From positions 509,001-573,000 of the forward strand of contig JAAOOA010000129.1 of the NCBI GenBank assembly GCA_012861695.1: DNA of 64,000 nt, given 5' to 3'. The DNA is from Trematomus loennbergii (Eukaryota; Chordata; Actinopteri; Perciformes; Nototheniidae). Positions within the stretch are counted from its first letter, which is position 1. Each line of letters starts with the position of its first letter. The position numbers were made by a program, and so were the translations under genes. A model generated the notes under the pieces. That model saw only the letters and a list, made by a program, of their open reading frames with translations, was not told the DNA's origin and did no database searches. Positions 9,311 to 21,408 of the stretch are shown piece by piece.

Positions 9311-12101
9311 GCTTTATTAAATGTCAGGTCTTTGGCAGGAAAAACATTTTTAATCAATGATCACTGAGCACAATCTCGATTTTATGTTTTTAACGGAAAC
9401 TTGGATTGAACAAAATAACAGTGCAGCTGTTCTTATCGAATCAACCCCTCCCAACTTTAGTTTATGAGTCAGGAAAGAATGCATAAGAAAGGGGGTGGAG
9501 TTTGCTATTTTGTTCAATGATTCCATTGAATGCAGGAAGACATCTTATGGGGACTTTGCTTCTTTTGAATATGTGGCCCTTCAGCTGAAATGCTCCTCTC
9601 GAGCTCTGTTCCTAAATATCTATAGACCACCCAAATACTGTGCAAGCTTTTTTGATGATTTTACTGAACTGCTGTCTATAGTGTGTATTGACTTTGACCG
9701 TCTAGTCATTGTTGGTGATTTTAACATCCATGTTGACAACCCCCAGGACAGAATGGCTAAATAACTGTTTTGTGTTCTTGATAACTATGGACTGACTCAG
9801 CATGTGGCGGAGCCCACGCACAATAAGGGGCACACTCTGGACTTAATTATCTCAAAGGGTCTGAATCTCAAAGGTTGTGGTGACTGATGTTGCACTCTCT
9901 GATCATTCCTGTGTTTTCTTTGAGAGCTCTATTTCTGTTCACAAAGATGTTCAGAAAGAGGTAACCACAAAGCGATATTTAACTGAAAATACTAGGGAAA
10001 TGTTTACTCATAATTTTTCATCCACACTCTCCCCTGCTAACATCTCAGTAAATGAGCTAGTAGATCATTTTAATTAAAAAATTAAAAATGTTATAGATAC
10101 CATTGCTCCAACTACGGTAAAGGAAGTGATTGGCAAGAAAATATCTCCATGGAGAAAGGACATGACCGTGAGAACAGAAAAAAGAGAGTGTCGAAAAGCT
10201 GAACGTAGGTGGCGAAAAACAAATCTCCAGGTTCACTTTGAAATCTATAAAGAGAGACTTGGCCTTTATAATTTGGAATTGAAAAACGCACGACAGTCTT
10301 TCTTCTCTGACATCATTACCAAAAACAAAAACAACGCACGTGCCTTGTTTGCTACCGTCGACAGACTAACTAACCCCCCAGTGTCAGTAGCCTCTGAATT
10401 TCTATCCACCAGGGCGTGCAATGATTTTGCCTCCTTCTTCACTGACAAAATTCAGAAAATTAGACAAGCAGTCAGTGCCTCTGCATCAGGTACAGCAAAT
10501 GTTTTGTCCCTATGTCCACCTAATATCAATTCAAACACCATGACACAATTCCATCAGATTAATGGTAAAAACTTAGAGGACATTATTCAACTTCTGAAAT
10601 CCTCCTCCTGCTGCCTTGATATTATTCCAACAGGATTTTTCAAAGATGTTTTTCCTTGCATGGCCTCAGATCTACTTCATATAGTAAACACATCTCTTCA
10701 CTCAGGTATTTTTCCAGAGGCCCTGAAAACTGCAGTCATTAAACCGCTCTTAAAAAAGAATAATCTAGATGCCTCAGTAATGAACAATTACAGGCCAATA
10801 TCAAACCTGCCATTTCTAGGTAAAATCATTGAAAAAGTTGTATTTCAACAGTTGAGTAACTTCTTGCATTTAAATAACTGTTTGGATGTGTTCCAGTCAG
10901 GATTTCGTCCAAACCACAGCACTGAGACTGCTCTTGTAAAGGTCTTCAATGACATCCACTTAAACACAGACAGTGGCAGAACTTCAGTGTTAGTATTATT
11001 AGATCTCAGTGCTGCGTTTGACACTGTTGACCACAACATATTACTAGACCGACTAGAAAACTGGGTGGGACTTTCGGCAACAGTTCTAAATTGGTTTGAG
11101 TCCTACTTAAAGGACAGAAAAAACTTTGTTTCTATAGGTAAATACACATCTGAGTTGACAAATATGACATGTGGGGTACCTCAAGGCTCCATCTTGGGGC
11201 CTCTTCTCTTTAACATCTACATGCTACCACTGGCTCAGATAATGAAAAACAACAAAATAAGTTACCATAGCTATGCGGATGACACACAAATTTACGTAAC
11301 AATTTCACCAGGAGATTATGCTCCAATTCAAACACTGAGTAAGTGCATTGAACAAATCAATGACTGGATGTGTCAGAACTTTCTCCAATTAAACAAAGAT
11401 AAAACTGAGGTAATGGTTTTTGGAGCCAAGGCAGAACGTATAAAAGTTAGCGCTGAGCTTCAGTCTGCAATGTTCAAAACAACAGATAAAGCCAGAAATC
11501 TAGGTGTAGTCATGGACTCTGACCTGAGTTTCAACAGTCACATTAAAACAGTTACTAAATCAGCCTACTATCACCTAAAGAACATATCTAGGATTAAAGA
11601 CTAATGTCACAGCAGGATTTGGAAAAACTTGTCCATGCTTTTATCTTCAGTAGACTCGACTACTGCAATGGTGTCTTTACAGGCCTCACTAAAAAATCTA
11701 TTAGAAAGCTGCAGCTAATTCAGAACGCCGCTGCTCGAGTCCTCACTAACACTAAGAAAGTGGATCACATCACTCCTGTTCTGAAGTCCTTACACTGGCT
11801 TCCTGTGTGTCAAAGAATAGATTTCAAAATATTGTTGCTGGTTTATAAAGCTTTGAATGGTTTAGGCCCAAAATACATGTCTGACCTACTGCTAAATTAT
11901 GAACCATCCAGAACTCTCAGGTCTTCAGGGACTGGTCAGCTTTCTGTCCCCAGAGTCAGAACTAAACATGGAGAAGCAGCATTCAGTTATTATGCTCCAA
12001 ATATCTGGAACAAACTCCCAGAAACCTGCAGGTCCGCTGCAACTCTTACTACTTTTAAATCCAGGCTGAAGACTTTTCTTTTTGCCGCTGCTTTTAATTG
12101 A
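9257..12101 (+). pseudogene. L2-type LINE ORF2 (APE endonuclease and reverse transcriptase), decayed
   Basis: The endonuclease part starts near LLNVRSL (9322) and shows FLTETW (about 9387), GDFNIH (9714) and SDHS (9898). The reverse transcriptase part is open from 10126 to 11604, with AFDTVDH (about 11014), GVPQGSILGP (about 11173) and the catalytic YADD at 11272-11283. The C-terminal part has LHWLP (about 11790) and the YAPNIWNKLP stretch typical of fish L2. Lesions: frameshifts near 9361, 9463, 9497 and 9868, in-frame TAA at 9762 and 10075, and loss of one base at 11602 that turns the frame into TAA and moves the rest to another frame. In life the protein nicks target DNA and primes reverse transcription there; this copy cannot make a full protein. 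Confidence 0.9.
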
Positions 12102-12295
12102 ACTATTCACATCTTAAACTGCACTGTAACTTTTATCCATGTATTTTTTCTTTTAATGTTTATTTTATTATCTTTTCTTTTTAATGACTGATTTTAAATG
12201 CCATTTTAAAATGTCTTCCATTTTTGTAAAGCACTTTGAATTACCTTGTGTTGAAAGGTGCTATATAAATAAACTTTGCCTTGCCTTGCCTTGCC
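12102..12295 (+). other. LINE 3' UTR and CCTTG-repeat tail
   Basis: The short 3' UTR has the L2-like end TGTAAAGCACTTTGAATTAC then GCTATATAAATAAA, followed by TTGCC repeated about four times (12277-12295). Such short-repeat tails mark the 3' end recognised by the LINE reverse transcriptase. Confidence 0.85.
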
Positions 12296-12864
12296 TTAAA
12301 AGAGTCCTCTCCTGCTGATGTTCAGGTGTATATCAGTATGTAGTGTCTCTACTTTAAAGAGTCCTCTCCTGCTGATTTTCAGGTGTATATCAGTATGTAG
12401 TGTCTCTACTTTAAAGAGTCCTCTCCTGCTGATGTGCAGGTGTATATCAGTATGTAGTGTCTCTACTTTAAAGAGTCCTCTCCTGCTGATGTTCAGGTGT
12501 ATATCAGTATGTAGTATCTCTACGTTAAAGAGTCCTCTCCTGCTGATGTTCAGGTGTATATCAGTATGTAGTATCTCTACTTTAAAGAGTCCTCTCCTGC
12601 TGATGTTCAGGTGTATATGAGTATGTAGTGTCTCTACTTTAAAGAGTCCTCTCCTGCTGATATTCAGGTGTATATCAGTATGTAGTATCTCTACTTTAAA
12701 GAGTCCTCTCCTGCTGATGTTCAGGTGTATATCAGTATGTAGTGTCTCTACTTTAAAGAGTCCTCTCCTGCTGATGTTCAGGTGTATATCAGTATGTAGT
12801 GTCTCTACTTTAAAGAGTCCTCTCCTGCTGATGTTCAGGTGTATATCAGTATGTAATGTCTCTA
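12296..12864 (+). repeat. 57-bp minisatellite, locus A, right part
   Basis: Ten copies of the 57-bp unit in the same orientation as 519-804. The first bases (TTAAAAGAG) supply exactly the phase missing at 804, with one extra A. The last copy decays into ATGTAATGTCTCTAAG and then a (GT)n run. Confidence 0.96.
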
Positions 12865-12869
12865 AGTCT

Positions 12870-12884
12870 GTGTGTGTGTGTGTG

Positions 12885-12975
<91 letters not shown>

Positions 12976-12992
12976 TGTGTGTGTGTGTGTGG
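12870..12992. repeat. (GT)n microsatellite
   Basis: A TG dinucleotide run with occasional TGG and TTG interruptions, directly abutting the 57-bp array. Confidence 0.97.
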
Positions 12993-13030
12993 TGTACAGG
13001 TAAAAAACTCTGGGGAGCCACGAGTCACGT

Positions 13031-13099
13031 AGGCACCTCCATCAGCTCCTGTCCCCCAGGATATGGCTCCTCTGGGGCTTGTGGGTGATGGAGGTGCCT
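13031..13099. repeat. Nested inverted repeat (hairpin)
   Basis: Perfect 13-bp arms AGGCACCTCCATC (13031-13043) and GATGGAGGTGCCT (13087-13099) enclose a second pair, CCCCAG and CTGGGG. The role is unknown; it may be a relic of a palindromic miniature element. Confidence 0.75.
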
Positions 13100-13316
13100 G
13101 CGACCTTCCACCATCACTCTTTGACCGCGCTGTCAGAAGGATATGATTTAACTCCTGGCTTCATGGATGGATACGTCTGCTCTGAATCTCCACTAACTTA
13201 CGATCTCATTAAAATGCAGGCAGCATCTTCGAAATGTGTGAGTTTATATCCAGCAGTGTGTTAAAAGTGAGACTGTTTAGTGATTAAAAGGATGTAACGC
13301 TGCTTCTTGCTAAGGG

Positions 13317-13500
13317 TCAATACAATACAATACAATACAACTTAATTTATAAAGCACTTTAAAACCTCCAGACCAAAGTGCTGGACAGTCAAATAAACTA
13401 ACACAAAATCACACAGCTCAGCTCACACACCATAAAACAAGTACAAGTAAACACAACATACAATTTAAAAGCAATAAAAGCAACAATCTAAAAGATGTCA
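13317..13500 (-). mobile_element. 5'-truncated LINE/SINE 3' end
   Basis: On the minus strand this reads CACTTTGGTCTGGAGG, then AAAGTGCTTTATAAATTAAG and a TTGTA-repeat tail (13321-13342 on the plus strand). The KGYGCTTTATAAA-type end with a pentamer tail is typical of fish retroposon ends. No coding part remains. Confidence 0.6.
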
Positions 13501-14136
13501 ATACGCAGGGTAGAGGGACTGAAAACCCATGAGTGAACGTAAATGTATGAATATATTAAAGATTTATAATAATGTGTGTTCTGTTTTATTTCAACTTTTA
13601 TTTATTATTTATGTATTTCCTTCCTAATGTATTTATTTCTACATTTATTCATTTGTCTATTTATTATATTTATTGCCGTATTTATTTATTCATTCATGTT
13701 TTTGAGCTCTCTTTAATCCATCGATCTGAGGCACTATCTGAAGCAGCCACGTGGTACCGACGGACAGCGATGCTTCGTTTGTCATAGATGACGTCACTGG
13801 CCTAAAATAATACAATCCTCGATACAAGCTTCACCCAAAAACTTCCTGGATTACTCGACCCAATCTCCAAAAAATTGGCGCAGTACCTAACATCACTTAC
13901 TTGATACTGAACCCAAGAAAACTGAGGTTAAATGTCAAATGGACAAACAACAACTGAACTACTTTGACCAAGTTCTTTGTCATGGAAGTGTTGGACTTTT
14001 AGCAAAGAAGTAGAGATACTGAAATTGAACAAATCTGTTAAATATGTTTTAAAAGCTTATGCATCTTTTAGTGTAAGGTCACATTTCGAGGTGACGATAT
14101 TTCACTTTTTATTTAACCTGTCATGTTCAGGTCAAA

Positions 14137-14137
<1 letters not shown>
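13501..14137. other. AT-rich intergenic DNA
   Basis: T-rich sequence with many TATTTAT motifs (13580-13700), then ordinary AT-rich DNA. No gene was recognised. Confidence 0.4.
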
Positions 14138-14208
<71 letters not shown>

Positions 14209-14600
14209 CACACACCACACACACACACACCGTCGTCATTTCCTCATTACCATTTCATGACTCAATAAAAATCCACACACCTTTCCCTCTGCTAGGTGTG
14301 AAAATGTACTTGAATGCTAAACCTTTGCATTGGATCTGAAGGATACCGTTGGCAGAACATTGAGACAGAATGAGAATAGATCAAGATGATAATATCTGGA
14401 TGTGGATCTGGATTTGCTCATTTATCTTCAGTTTTAATTAATAAGCTACAGCAAAATTGATGATCAGAAACTAGCTATATACAACTTCCCTTTGCCACGT
14501 TTTGGGAGCGCTTTACTGAGCCAGGTTGCATTAGATTGTTAATGTGAGAGGAATGGAAATGTAGGCATTAAAACATTGATTACATGTGTTGAAGCAAGAA
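14138..14600 (+). mobile_element. Dispersed repeat with (CA)n head, copy 1
   Basis: A (CA)n run (14138-14230) is followed by about 370 bp that recur, inverted, at 34040-34430, also next to a dinucleotide run. Shared blocks include TTTCCTCATTACCATTTCAT, GGATACCGTTGGCAGAACAT and CACGTTTTGGGAGCGCTTTA. Similarity stops near 14600. The family is not recognised. Confidence 0.8.
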
Positions 14601-16812
14601 AGAACACAACAGAAGGGTTAAGGAACAGTTTGCAGGTTCATTTAATTGCATGCATCGTTTTGCAAGGCATGGCACTTCCTTCCTAGAAGAATAGTTTTAA
14701 TAGTGGGGCTATATTGTTTCAGTAAGTAAAAACCTGCAAAATTTGGTTTGGAGTCGAACCCTTTCTTCTTGTGAATATGACACTTTTCCAAAGCATAATC
14801 TGTCTTTTTTACAGGATATATTGCATACAAAATGTTGAATGAAACCTTCTTCTGCACAGGTAACCACTATGAGGGATATTTGCAGTGCTACAGCTCCCCC
14901 TTGTGTCCATCCATGCAGCTGCACCCCCCTCTGAGCGCTCTCTCCGGCTCGGAGCTCTGCAGGCTGCCGCTGCTTCCTCCACGCCGGATCAGAGGCGTTT
15001 TTCCCCGCAGACAATCCCCGTCCTCCCCGCTCTACAGGGACACCTTTCCGGGGACCACATGGTGCTTTTCCCGGTACCGAACTTCCTTTCTAAAGCCTCG
15101 CTGTGAATCAAAAGCTCCAGGAAAAGAGGAAAGAGAGCCTCCCTTCTTCAGCTGCTACACACCAGGTAGGACCATTTAGCTCAAATTCACCGTGAGAGAT
15201 GTGTAATTGTGCGCCACTATGTGCTCTGTTGCATGGTTTAAAAGCGCTCAGAGAGGCTTCTTGTGGGAATGGACAAAAGAGAGCAGCATGGATTGTTCCA
15301 GAGGGACTGCACCTGCTCTGAAGGAGTGTGTGTGGCTGGTTTCTGGGTGTAAATACACCAACAACTTCTGCAAGGAGATGTGCATAGATGTTTGTAGTAC
15401 TTACATTACTGTGTTGAAGTGTGGGGCAACATAACATATATCAGTAACTTAAAACCCTTGTATTTACACTACAGGAAAAAACAGGGATAATTTAGCATGG
15501 AGAACACACAAATACACTGTTTATTGAGGCAAGACTGTTGAAACTTAAAGATTTATTAGAATTACAGACTTCATTAGATGCAAAAAACTGAATACTACCA
15601 GAAAATATGCAAAACGTATGATTTAAATTCAGAGAACGAGCAACATAGAAGGAATTTAAGCCTCAGTTTGCATGGACGACTTTAAAGCAGATGTGTATCT
15701 CTGTATTTAAAGGGCTTTATGAACATATTTAGGTTTAAGAAAATGTATAAAGAAAGTATAATTAGACAGTATGAAGATGTCAGGTAACCTAATGGCAGAT
15801 TGAGACTTGGTTGGCGATAATCATGAGGCAAATAACAGGAGTTTTGAGGTTTTTTATGACTTTTCTTGGTTTATTACCTTATTTCATCCAACTTTGTTCA
15901 ATTTGGTGGTCTTTACCCTCTAGCACGTGACGTCCTAAGTGGTTGTTTGTGTTTTTCTGCCACCTTTCATGGCAAACTTCATGTAAAGCTGTACAAAAAA
16001 GCACTTGTTGACTTGTATGCATCACCTCTCTGCTGAGGATGCTCCTGCAGGTTTTTCCATTTCTGTCGTAGAAACGTTCTGAGGTCTGTTTTTATTACAC
16101 ACATGTGGATTAGGGCTCATCCTAATCTGTTTACTATCCCTCGCAGCCTACTCTCACAGTTCCTGGAACATTTTTAATAATGGATGGCTGAATAGATTCA
16201 GACTGCACCATCGATTTCAGTCTGCATGTGGCTGTAAAGCGTCGTCTGATAGGAAACCAATGCAACCAAATGTCATAAATATAAAGAGAATCTATAGTAA
16301 TCATACAGGGAACTGGATTGCATGTAAATGTTATAGCAGATCTTAGTCTCCAGAAGTATAAAGCAATGCCAAAGAAGCTGAAAAAACCCACAATGAATGG
16401 AAAATCTGTGGGAAATTATACAGATTTTTCTCTGAAAACATTGAGTCTAAATCTTTTCTAAAGTTGCCCATATGGAGGATGCTGTGAGTCTGCTGCCATG
16501 ATAACAAACTGTACACACCTTTACATTAGGACCACCAAACACAAAAAGCAAGCAAATACCACCCAATCCCCCCCACCCTAAGTTACAGCGCTACGGCTTC
16601 CACAGATTATTTAATGTATTTATTGTCAAAGCATTTAATATATTCATTGCTATCGGGATGTTAAGAGCATTCCATGGAATATAACAAAAAGTGTTTCTGA
16701 AATAAATTACATACCCCACCTTTAATTGGTATTACCTCATTTAACCCATAAGAACCCGGACCCATTTCTACTTTTGGGAAAATTAAGGGGAACATAATTT
16801 AGACTAAATAAC
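14601..16812. other. Mostly unique intergenic DNA
   Basis: No repeat family was recognised apart from the GC-richer island 14885-15177, listed separately. The rest is AT-rich with scattered stops in all frames. Confidence 0.4.
14831..15177 (+). other. GC-rich island, weak candidate for an exon or promoter
   Basis: This block has more CG dinucleotides than its surroundings and an open frame of 115 residues from 14832 that ends just after CACCAGGTAGGACC, a fair splice-donor context. The predicted protein has no recognised domain. A chance frame in a GC-rich patch is equally likely. Confidence 0.15.
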
Positions 16813-17355
16813 TGAACATCAGCAGGAGAGGACTCTTTAAAGTAGAGACACTACATACTGATATACACCTGAACATCAGCAGGAGAGGACTCTTTAAAGT
16901 AGAGACACTAAATACTGATATACACCTGAACATCAGCAGGAGAGGACTCTTTAAAGTAGAGACACTACATACTGATATACACCTGAACATCAGCAGGAGA
17001 GGACTCTTTAAAGTAGAGACACTACATACTGATATACACCTGAACATCAGCAGGAGAGGACTCTTTAAATTAGAGACACTACATACTGATATACACCTGA
17101 ACATCAGCAGGAGAGGACTCTTTAAAGTAGAGACACTACATACTGATATACACCTGAACATCAGCAGGAGAGGACTCTTTAAAGTAGAGACACTACATAC
17201 TGATATACACCTGAATATCAGCAGGAGAGGACTCTTTAAAGTAGAGACACTACATACTGATATACACCTGAACATCAGCAGGAGAGGACTCTTTAAAGTA
17301 GAGACACTACATACTGATATACACCTGAACATCAGCAAGAGAGGACTCTTTAAAG
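16813..17355 (-). repeat. 57-bp minisatellite, locus B
   Basis: About nine and a half copies, inverted relative to locus A. The array ends on the right with GAGGACTCTTTAAAG and is followed by a 200-bp flank that is also found at the 19.7-kb locus. Confidence 0.96.
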
Positions 17356-17558
17356 GTTTTCACTGAATTTCAAATGTAAACATGTACAGAGGGCACATTT
17401 ATTAAAGTGCTCTGGGTTAAGCAACATTGCTTTTCAATGAGTTTTGTTTATGATCTGATTTGAACCCTGTACGCTTGATTAACATTTAGAAATACTTTTT
17501 ATTGGGTTGACAATAAAAGCCACCATTTTGTGCTGATGGTATTTATGAGCTCTGGTTT
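17356..17558 (+). repeat. Flank shared with 20.3-20.5 kb (likely donor copy)
   Basis: Starting GTTTTCACTGAATTTCAAAT and ending GAGCTCTGGTTT, this is nearly identical to 20288-20490; one single-base indel is visible (GCTTTTCAATG against GCTTTTAATG). An AATAAA lies at 17512. Because the other copy has flanking target duplications, this one is the better candidate donor. Confidence 0.9.
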
Positions 17559-18016
17559 TTGTCTTGACTTTATCTCATGCGTGGTTGAATGTGGTCTTGG
17601 CTTTGTTGAATAGACTGTCATATTCTCTATTTCTCTGATCTATGAATGATTTTCGTCTGTTTTCTGAGTTTTGTTTGTAATGATCCAGCTTCAGCAAGTA
17701 GTGCTGGGTATTGAACCTCTTTGCTCTTTTTGGTACGGACTTAAATATGATTTATGGTCTGAGAAACCCCCAGAAAAGTTGGAAATGCTTAAAAAAATGT
17801 GGATTCAGGGAAGATTTTGCACATTGCTTCAGTTTAGGGACATTTGAACAACTAAGGGATATGTTGAAATGAAAAAAACAGCCATCATTTTTTGCAAAGT
17901 TAAGGAGATGTCTTGCAAAGGAAGTCATGTGATTAACATTTTTTAAATCAGCCTGTTTTGAAATGAATATAAGACCTTTTGAAGGGAAGAGATGTGATGC
18001 AGGACTTTACAGTTCA
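17559..18016. other. Intergenic DNA
   Basis: AT-rich sequence with no recognised feature. Confidence 0.4.
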
Positions 18017-18539
18017 TTAAAGGTCCCATGTCATAGCCATTTCTACTGATCATAATTCCATTGTTGAGGTCTACTAGAATAGATTTAAATTGTGCAATTT
18101 TCCAAACTCACATTGGTTTCTCATACAGCATCTCTGTATAGTATGTGTATTCACTCTCTGCATTTCTCCACAATCCCAACTCGTCTATTACCAGCGTTCA
18201 GGGAGCTCTATGCAAGTCAATGGGACTCCTTGTTAGTTAGCCAAGGGATCCTGGTGTGTGAGGTGCTCCGCGGATTGGTCCATTTGGGCCAATCCGGTCA
18301 TTTGTTGTTGATTTGGGTGTTCACACGTCACAGAACCCAAGAAGCAAACAATGGAAAATGAGAAATCTCCAACGAGGCGTTCTGGGGCAGCATAGACAGG
18401 TCTTTTCTGTGTTAGAGTTTTACTCGCTACAGGGTGTACTTTGAGGGTTTGTGACTCTGCAGACCGTTTACATGCAGAAAAACCTTCATAACACAAGGGG
18501 ACGGGTAATAACCAGAAAAGCATGACTTGGGACCTTTAA
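18017..18539. mobile_element. TTAA-flanked miniature inverted-repeat element 1
   Basis: TTAA at 18017-18020 and 18536-18539 brackets termini AGGTCCCATGTCAT and, inverted, AGGTCCCAAGTCAT. The interior has paired CCAAT motifs (ATTGGTCC with GGCCAATC) and matches the element at 23894-24458. TTAA target duplication is typical of piggyBac-like and some other cut-and-paste elements; the transposase family is not shown. No transposase is encoded. Confidence 0.85.
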
Positions 18540-18650
18540 GATAAGATAAAGATAAGATAAGAGGTACTTTATTTATCCCAAATTGGGAAATGTTTGTGTT
18601 GCAGCAGAATACAAATCAACAAAACAAAACAATTGCTCATAAGTAGAATT
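18540..18650 (-). mobile_element. Short LINE 3' end with TTATC-type tail
   Basis: On the minus strand: TGCTGCAACACAAACATTTC, CCAAATTGGGATAAATAAAG and a TTATC-repeat tail. It is one of several ends in this window with the core CCCAAATTGGGATCAATAAA. It abuts element 1 directly. Confidence 0.8.
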
Positions 18651-19694
18651 AAACAAATACTACTATTTAAACATCTCAAAATTGAATTAAAACGGCAATA
18701 CAAGGACAGTTACAGTAAAGAGGCCCTTTGAGGTTGATTGCGAGCACCAATCCAAACCCTGAGGGACTCCATCTTTGGACCCATTGATCGAGTTCACCAT
18801 TACTCCCATTGCTTTCCAGTGTTCTGCATTGCTTTGATAGTATACTTCCATTCACTCCTGCTGACCCCCTTTTTCTTCCCTTTTGAACCATTTTCTTTTA
18901 CGCTTACTTGTAACCTTTCTTTCTTTGTTTCTCCTCTCCCATCTTCAGACCTCTCTTTCATGTTCCAGCTTTTGAATTTTACACCTCTTTTCCCCCTGGG
19001 ACATGTCTGTGTTGGATCACAAGGGGAGCGTTTCTCTGAGATCAATGACGGCTGAAGACGTTTCATTTAAAGTGTCTGATTGAATTAGGACGAACCTTCG
19101 CAGATGAGGGTTCTTCTTTTGATGGAGAGCGGCGACATGCTCTCCTATCAGGATTGATTAGCTCCATTGTCATTTAATAGGAAGGGGAGGCAGTCTTGTC
19201 TGATTAATCTGACCCTGAGTAGTGTTTAAGGATTGCAATCTAACAGATAAATAGTTAGTTTATCTCAAAACTAATCCATTGCATGATCGTTGTTCTGCCT
19301 CAATGATGCAGTGAATCGGGGAAACTCTGCTCCAAATACTTGTGGATTCTCAAAGAGAATTCCTTGCAAAGAGTCAGACTTAAAGGCTGTTACAAGAAGA
19401 AGGATGTAGAACAAAGCTAATCAAAGCAAAGAGAGGGTGCAGGACGTTTCTTCTGGCATTCAGCGACGAGGGAGGACTGCTAGAGTCTCCACAGAGAGAA
19501 TAGGGAATCATGGAGACAAAGTGAGGGATTTGTCAGCAGTGAGTGTTGATGGCAGCGAGCGTCATGACTCTGATGGCCTGTGAAGCTGCTCTTTGAGGAG
19601 CCTGAATGAAGTTGTCATGACAGATCTGAGCCTCGATAAGGTCTCCAGGGCAATGAGAGATTGTGGGATGATCTGGAAAATACAGTTTTAGACT
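18651..19694. other. Intergenic DNA
   Basis: No recognisable gene or repeat; T/C-rich around 18860-18990. Frames of about 100 residues here have no family resemblance. Confidence 0.4.
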
Positions 19695-19715
19695 TTAAGC
19701 TATACCCCATGTGTT

Positions 19716-20494
19716 AAAGTAGAGACACTACATACTGATATACACCTGAACATCAGCAGGAGAGGACTCTTTAAAGTAGAGACACTACATACTGATATAC
19801 ACCTGAACATCAGCAGGAGAGGACTCTTTAAAGTAGAGACACTACATACTGATATACACCTGAATATCAGCAGGAGAGGACTCTTTAAAGTAGAGACACT
19901 ACATACTGATATACACCTGAACATCAGCAGGAGAGGACTCTTTAAAGTAGAGACACTACATACTGATATACACCTGAACATCAGCAGGAGAGGACTCTTT
20001 AAAGTAGAGATACTAAATACTGATATACACCTGAACATCAGCAGGAGAGGACTCTTTAAAGTAGAGACACTACATACTGATATACACCTGAACATCAGCA
20101 GGAGAGGACTCTTAAAATAGAGACACTACATACTGATATACACCTGAATATCAGCAGGAGAGGACTCTTTAAAGTAGAGACACTACATACTGATATACAC
20201 CTGAACATCAGCAGGAGAGGACTCTTTAAAGTAGAGACACTACATACTGATATACACCCGAACATCAGCAAGAGAGGACTCTTTAAAGGTTTTCACTGAA
20301 TTTCAAATGTAAACATGTACAGAGGGCACATTTATTAAAGTGCTCTGGGTTAAGCAACATTGCTTTTAATGAGTTTTGTTTATGATCTGATTTGAACCCT
20401 GTACGCTTGATTAACATTTAGAAATACTTTTTATTGGGTTGACAATAAAAGCCACCATTTTGTGCTGATGGTATTTATGAGCTCTGGTTTACCC
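19716..20494 (-). mobile_element. Insertion carrying 57-bp array, locus C, with 21-bp target duplication
   Basis: A 779-bp insert consists of about ten 57-bp units (19716-20302) plus the 17356-17558 flank (to about 20490). It is bounded by a perfect 21-bp direct repeat (19695-19715 and 20495-20515; it begins TTAAGCTATACC and ends CATGTGTT). The insert ends about 41 nt after an AATAAA (20444), with no A tail. So array and flank moved together, as if copied from 16.8-17.6 kb. Mechanism unknown: retroposition without a tail or a template-switch insertion. Confidence 0.9.
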
Positions 20495-20515
20495 TTAAGC
20501 TATACCCCATGTGTT

Positions 20516-21408
20516 GCGTAATGTCATTTAAAGTTACCAGTATGTCCACCTTTTCTCACCACAGGATGAATAGTAGTTGCTTGAGGGTGATCCCCACACC
20601 TTTCATTGTTTAAAACTAAGGATATTCCAATCAGCCTCAGCAATACTTTGTTATTTGGTGCTAATTAACTAATGTTTGCATGCTAACAAGCTATATTAAG
20701 AAGTGTACACCCACTTTAACGTTTAGCACAAAGCAGCTCTTTGCCAAGCCTCATAAGCTGCTTTCATGATTTCTTTCAACTGATTGGATACGTTCTGATA
20801 TCTGTTTTTTGGGCCTTTGGGCATCAAGTCAACTTTGACACTTATATGGGGCATGACTGTTGTTCTCACATTTTAAATACCAAGGACCCAATGTAGGCTA
20901 CATCAGGTAATCTCATTTTGGAGAAGGGCTGTTGGGTAGTGAGATGTTAAAAGGGACTGAATTTCCCTGACATGACTTTGGTTACTTTTCCAAGACTGGA
21001 ATAGATGCCTGAATAATGTAAACTCTGCTTATTTGTTGATACAGAAAGAGTGGTGCAGGAATGAGTCCTAAAACCCTGAAATGAGCTGGAATTGTATCAC
21101 TTTCGGTTCCCTCTTCTCAAAGTCAACAGCTTTTTGAACGTGTTTTTGGTTCGGCACATATAACAACAACTCACTTTGGATGAACACAATCCCACACACA
21201 TTGACAGTCAGCTGAAATTGAGCAGTTGAGTGAAAACATGTTCTTGGACCGTGGTTTGACATCTTCTCAGGAAGTCTTGTAGGCGTGCCTGGATTACAAA
21301 ACTCTCAGTCATTGATTGGATCATTTTTATGATCAACAAAAACATAAAAAGTGTTGGTCCTCCTTCACCACTGTGCCTAAAAAGTACACAAACCAGGAGT
21401 TTTAATCA
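20516..21408. other. Intergenic DNA with an element relic
   Basis: At 21047 the text AGAGTGGTGCAGGAATGAG then CCTAAAACCC matches, inverted, the right terminus of the element at 23537-24825, so a divergent copy of that family starts here and fades by about 21130. The rest is unassigned. Confidence 0.45.

Larger units (their letters stand above)
805..12295 (+). mobile_element. L2-type LINE insertion, 11.5 kb, internally expanded
   Basis: A single block lies between two parts of one 57-bp array whose phase is continuous across it (TACT before, TTAAAGAG after). It contains a 5' leader, ORF1 with an SGNH/esterase-like domain (1082-2713), tandem arrays (2853-8313), a broken ORF2 with APE endonuclease and reverse transcriptase (9257-12101), a short 3' UTR and a CCTTG-repeat tail. 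ORF1 with an esterase domain followed by APE-RT is known for the CR1/L2 group; those elements are normally about 4-6 kb. The excess comes from tandem repeats between the ORFs. No target duplication is visible. Several separate nested insertions into an L2 copy are also possible. Confidence 0.75.
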
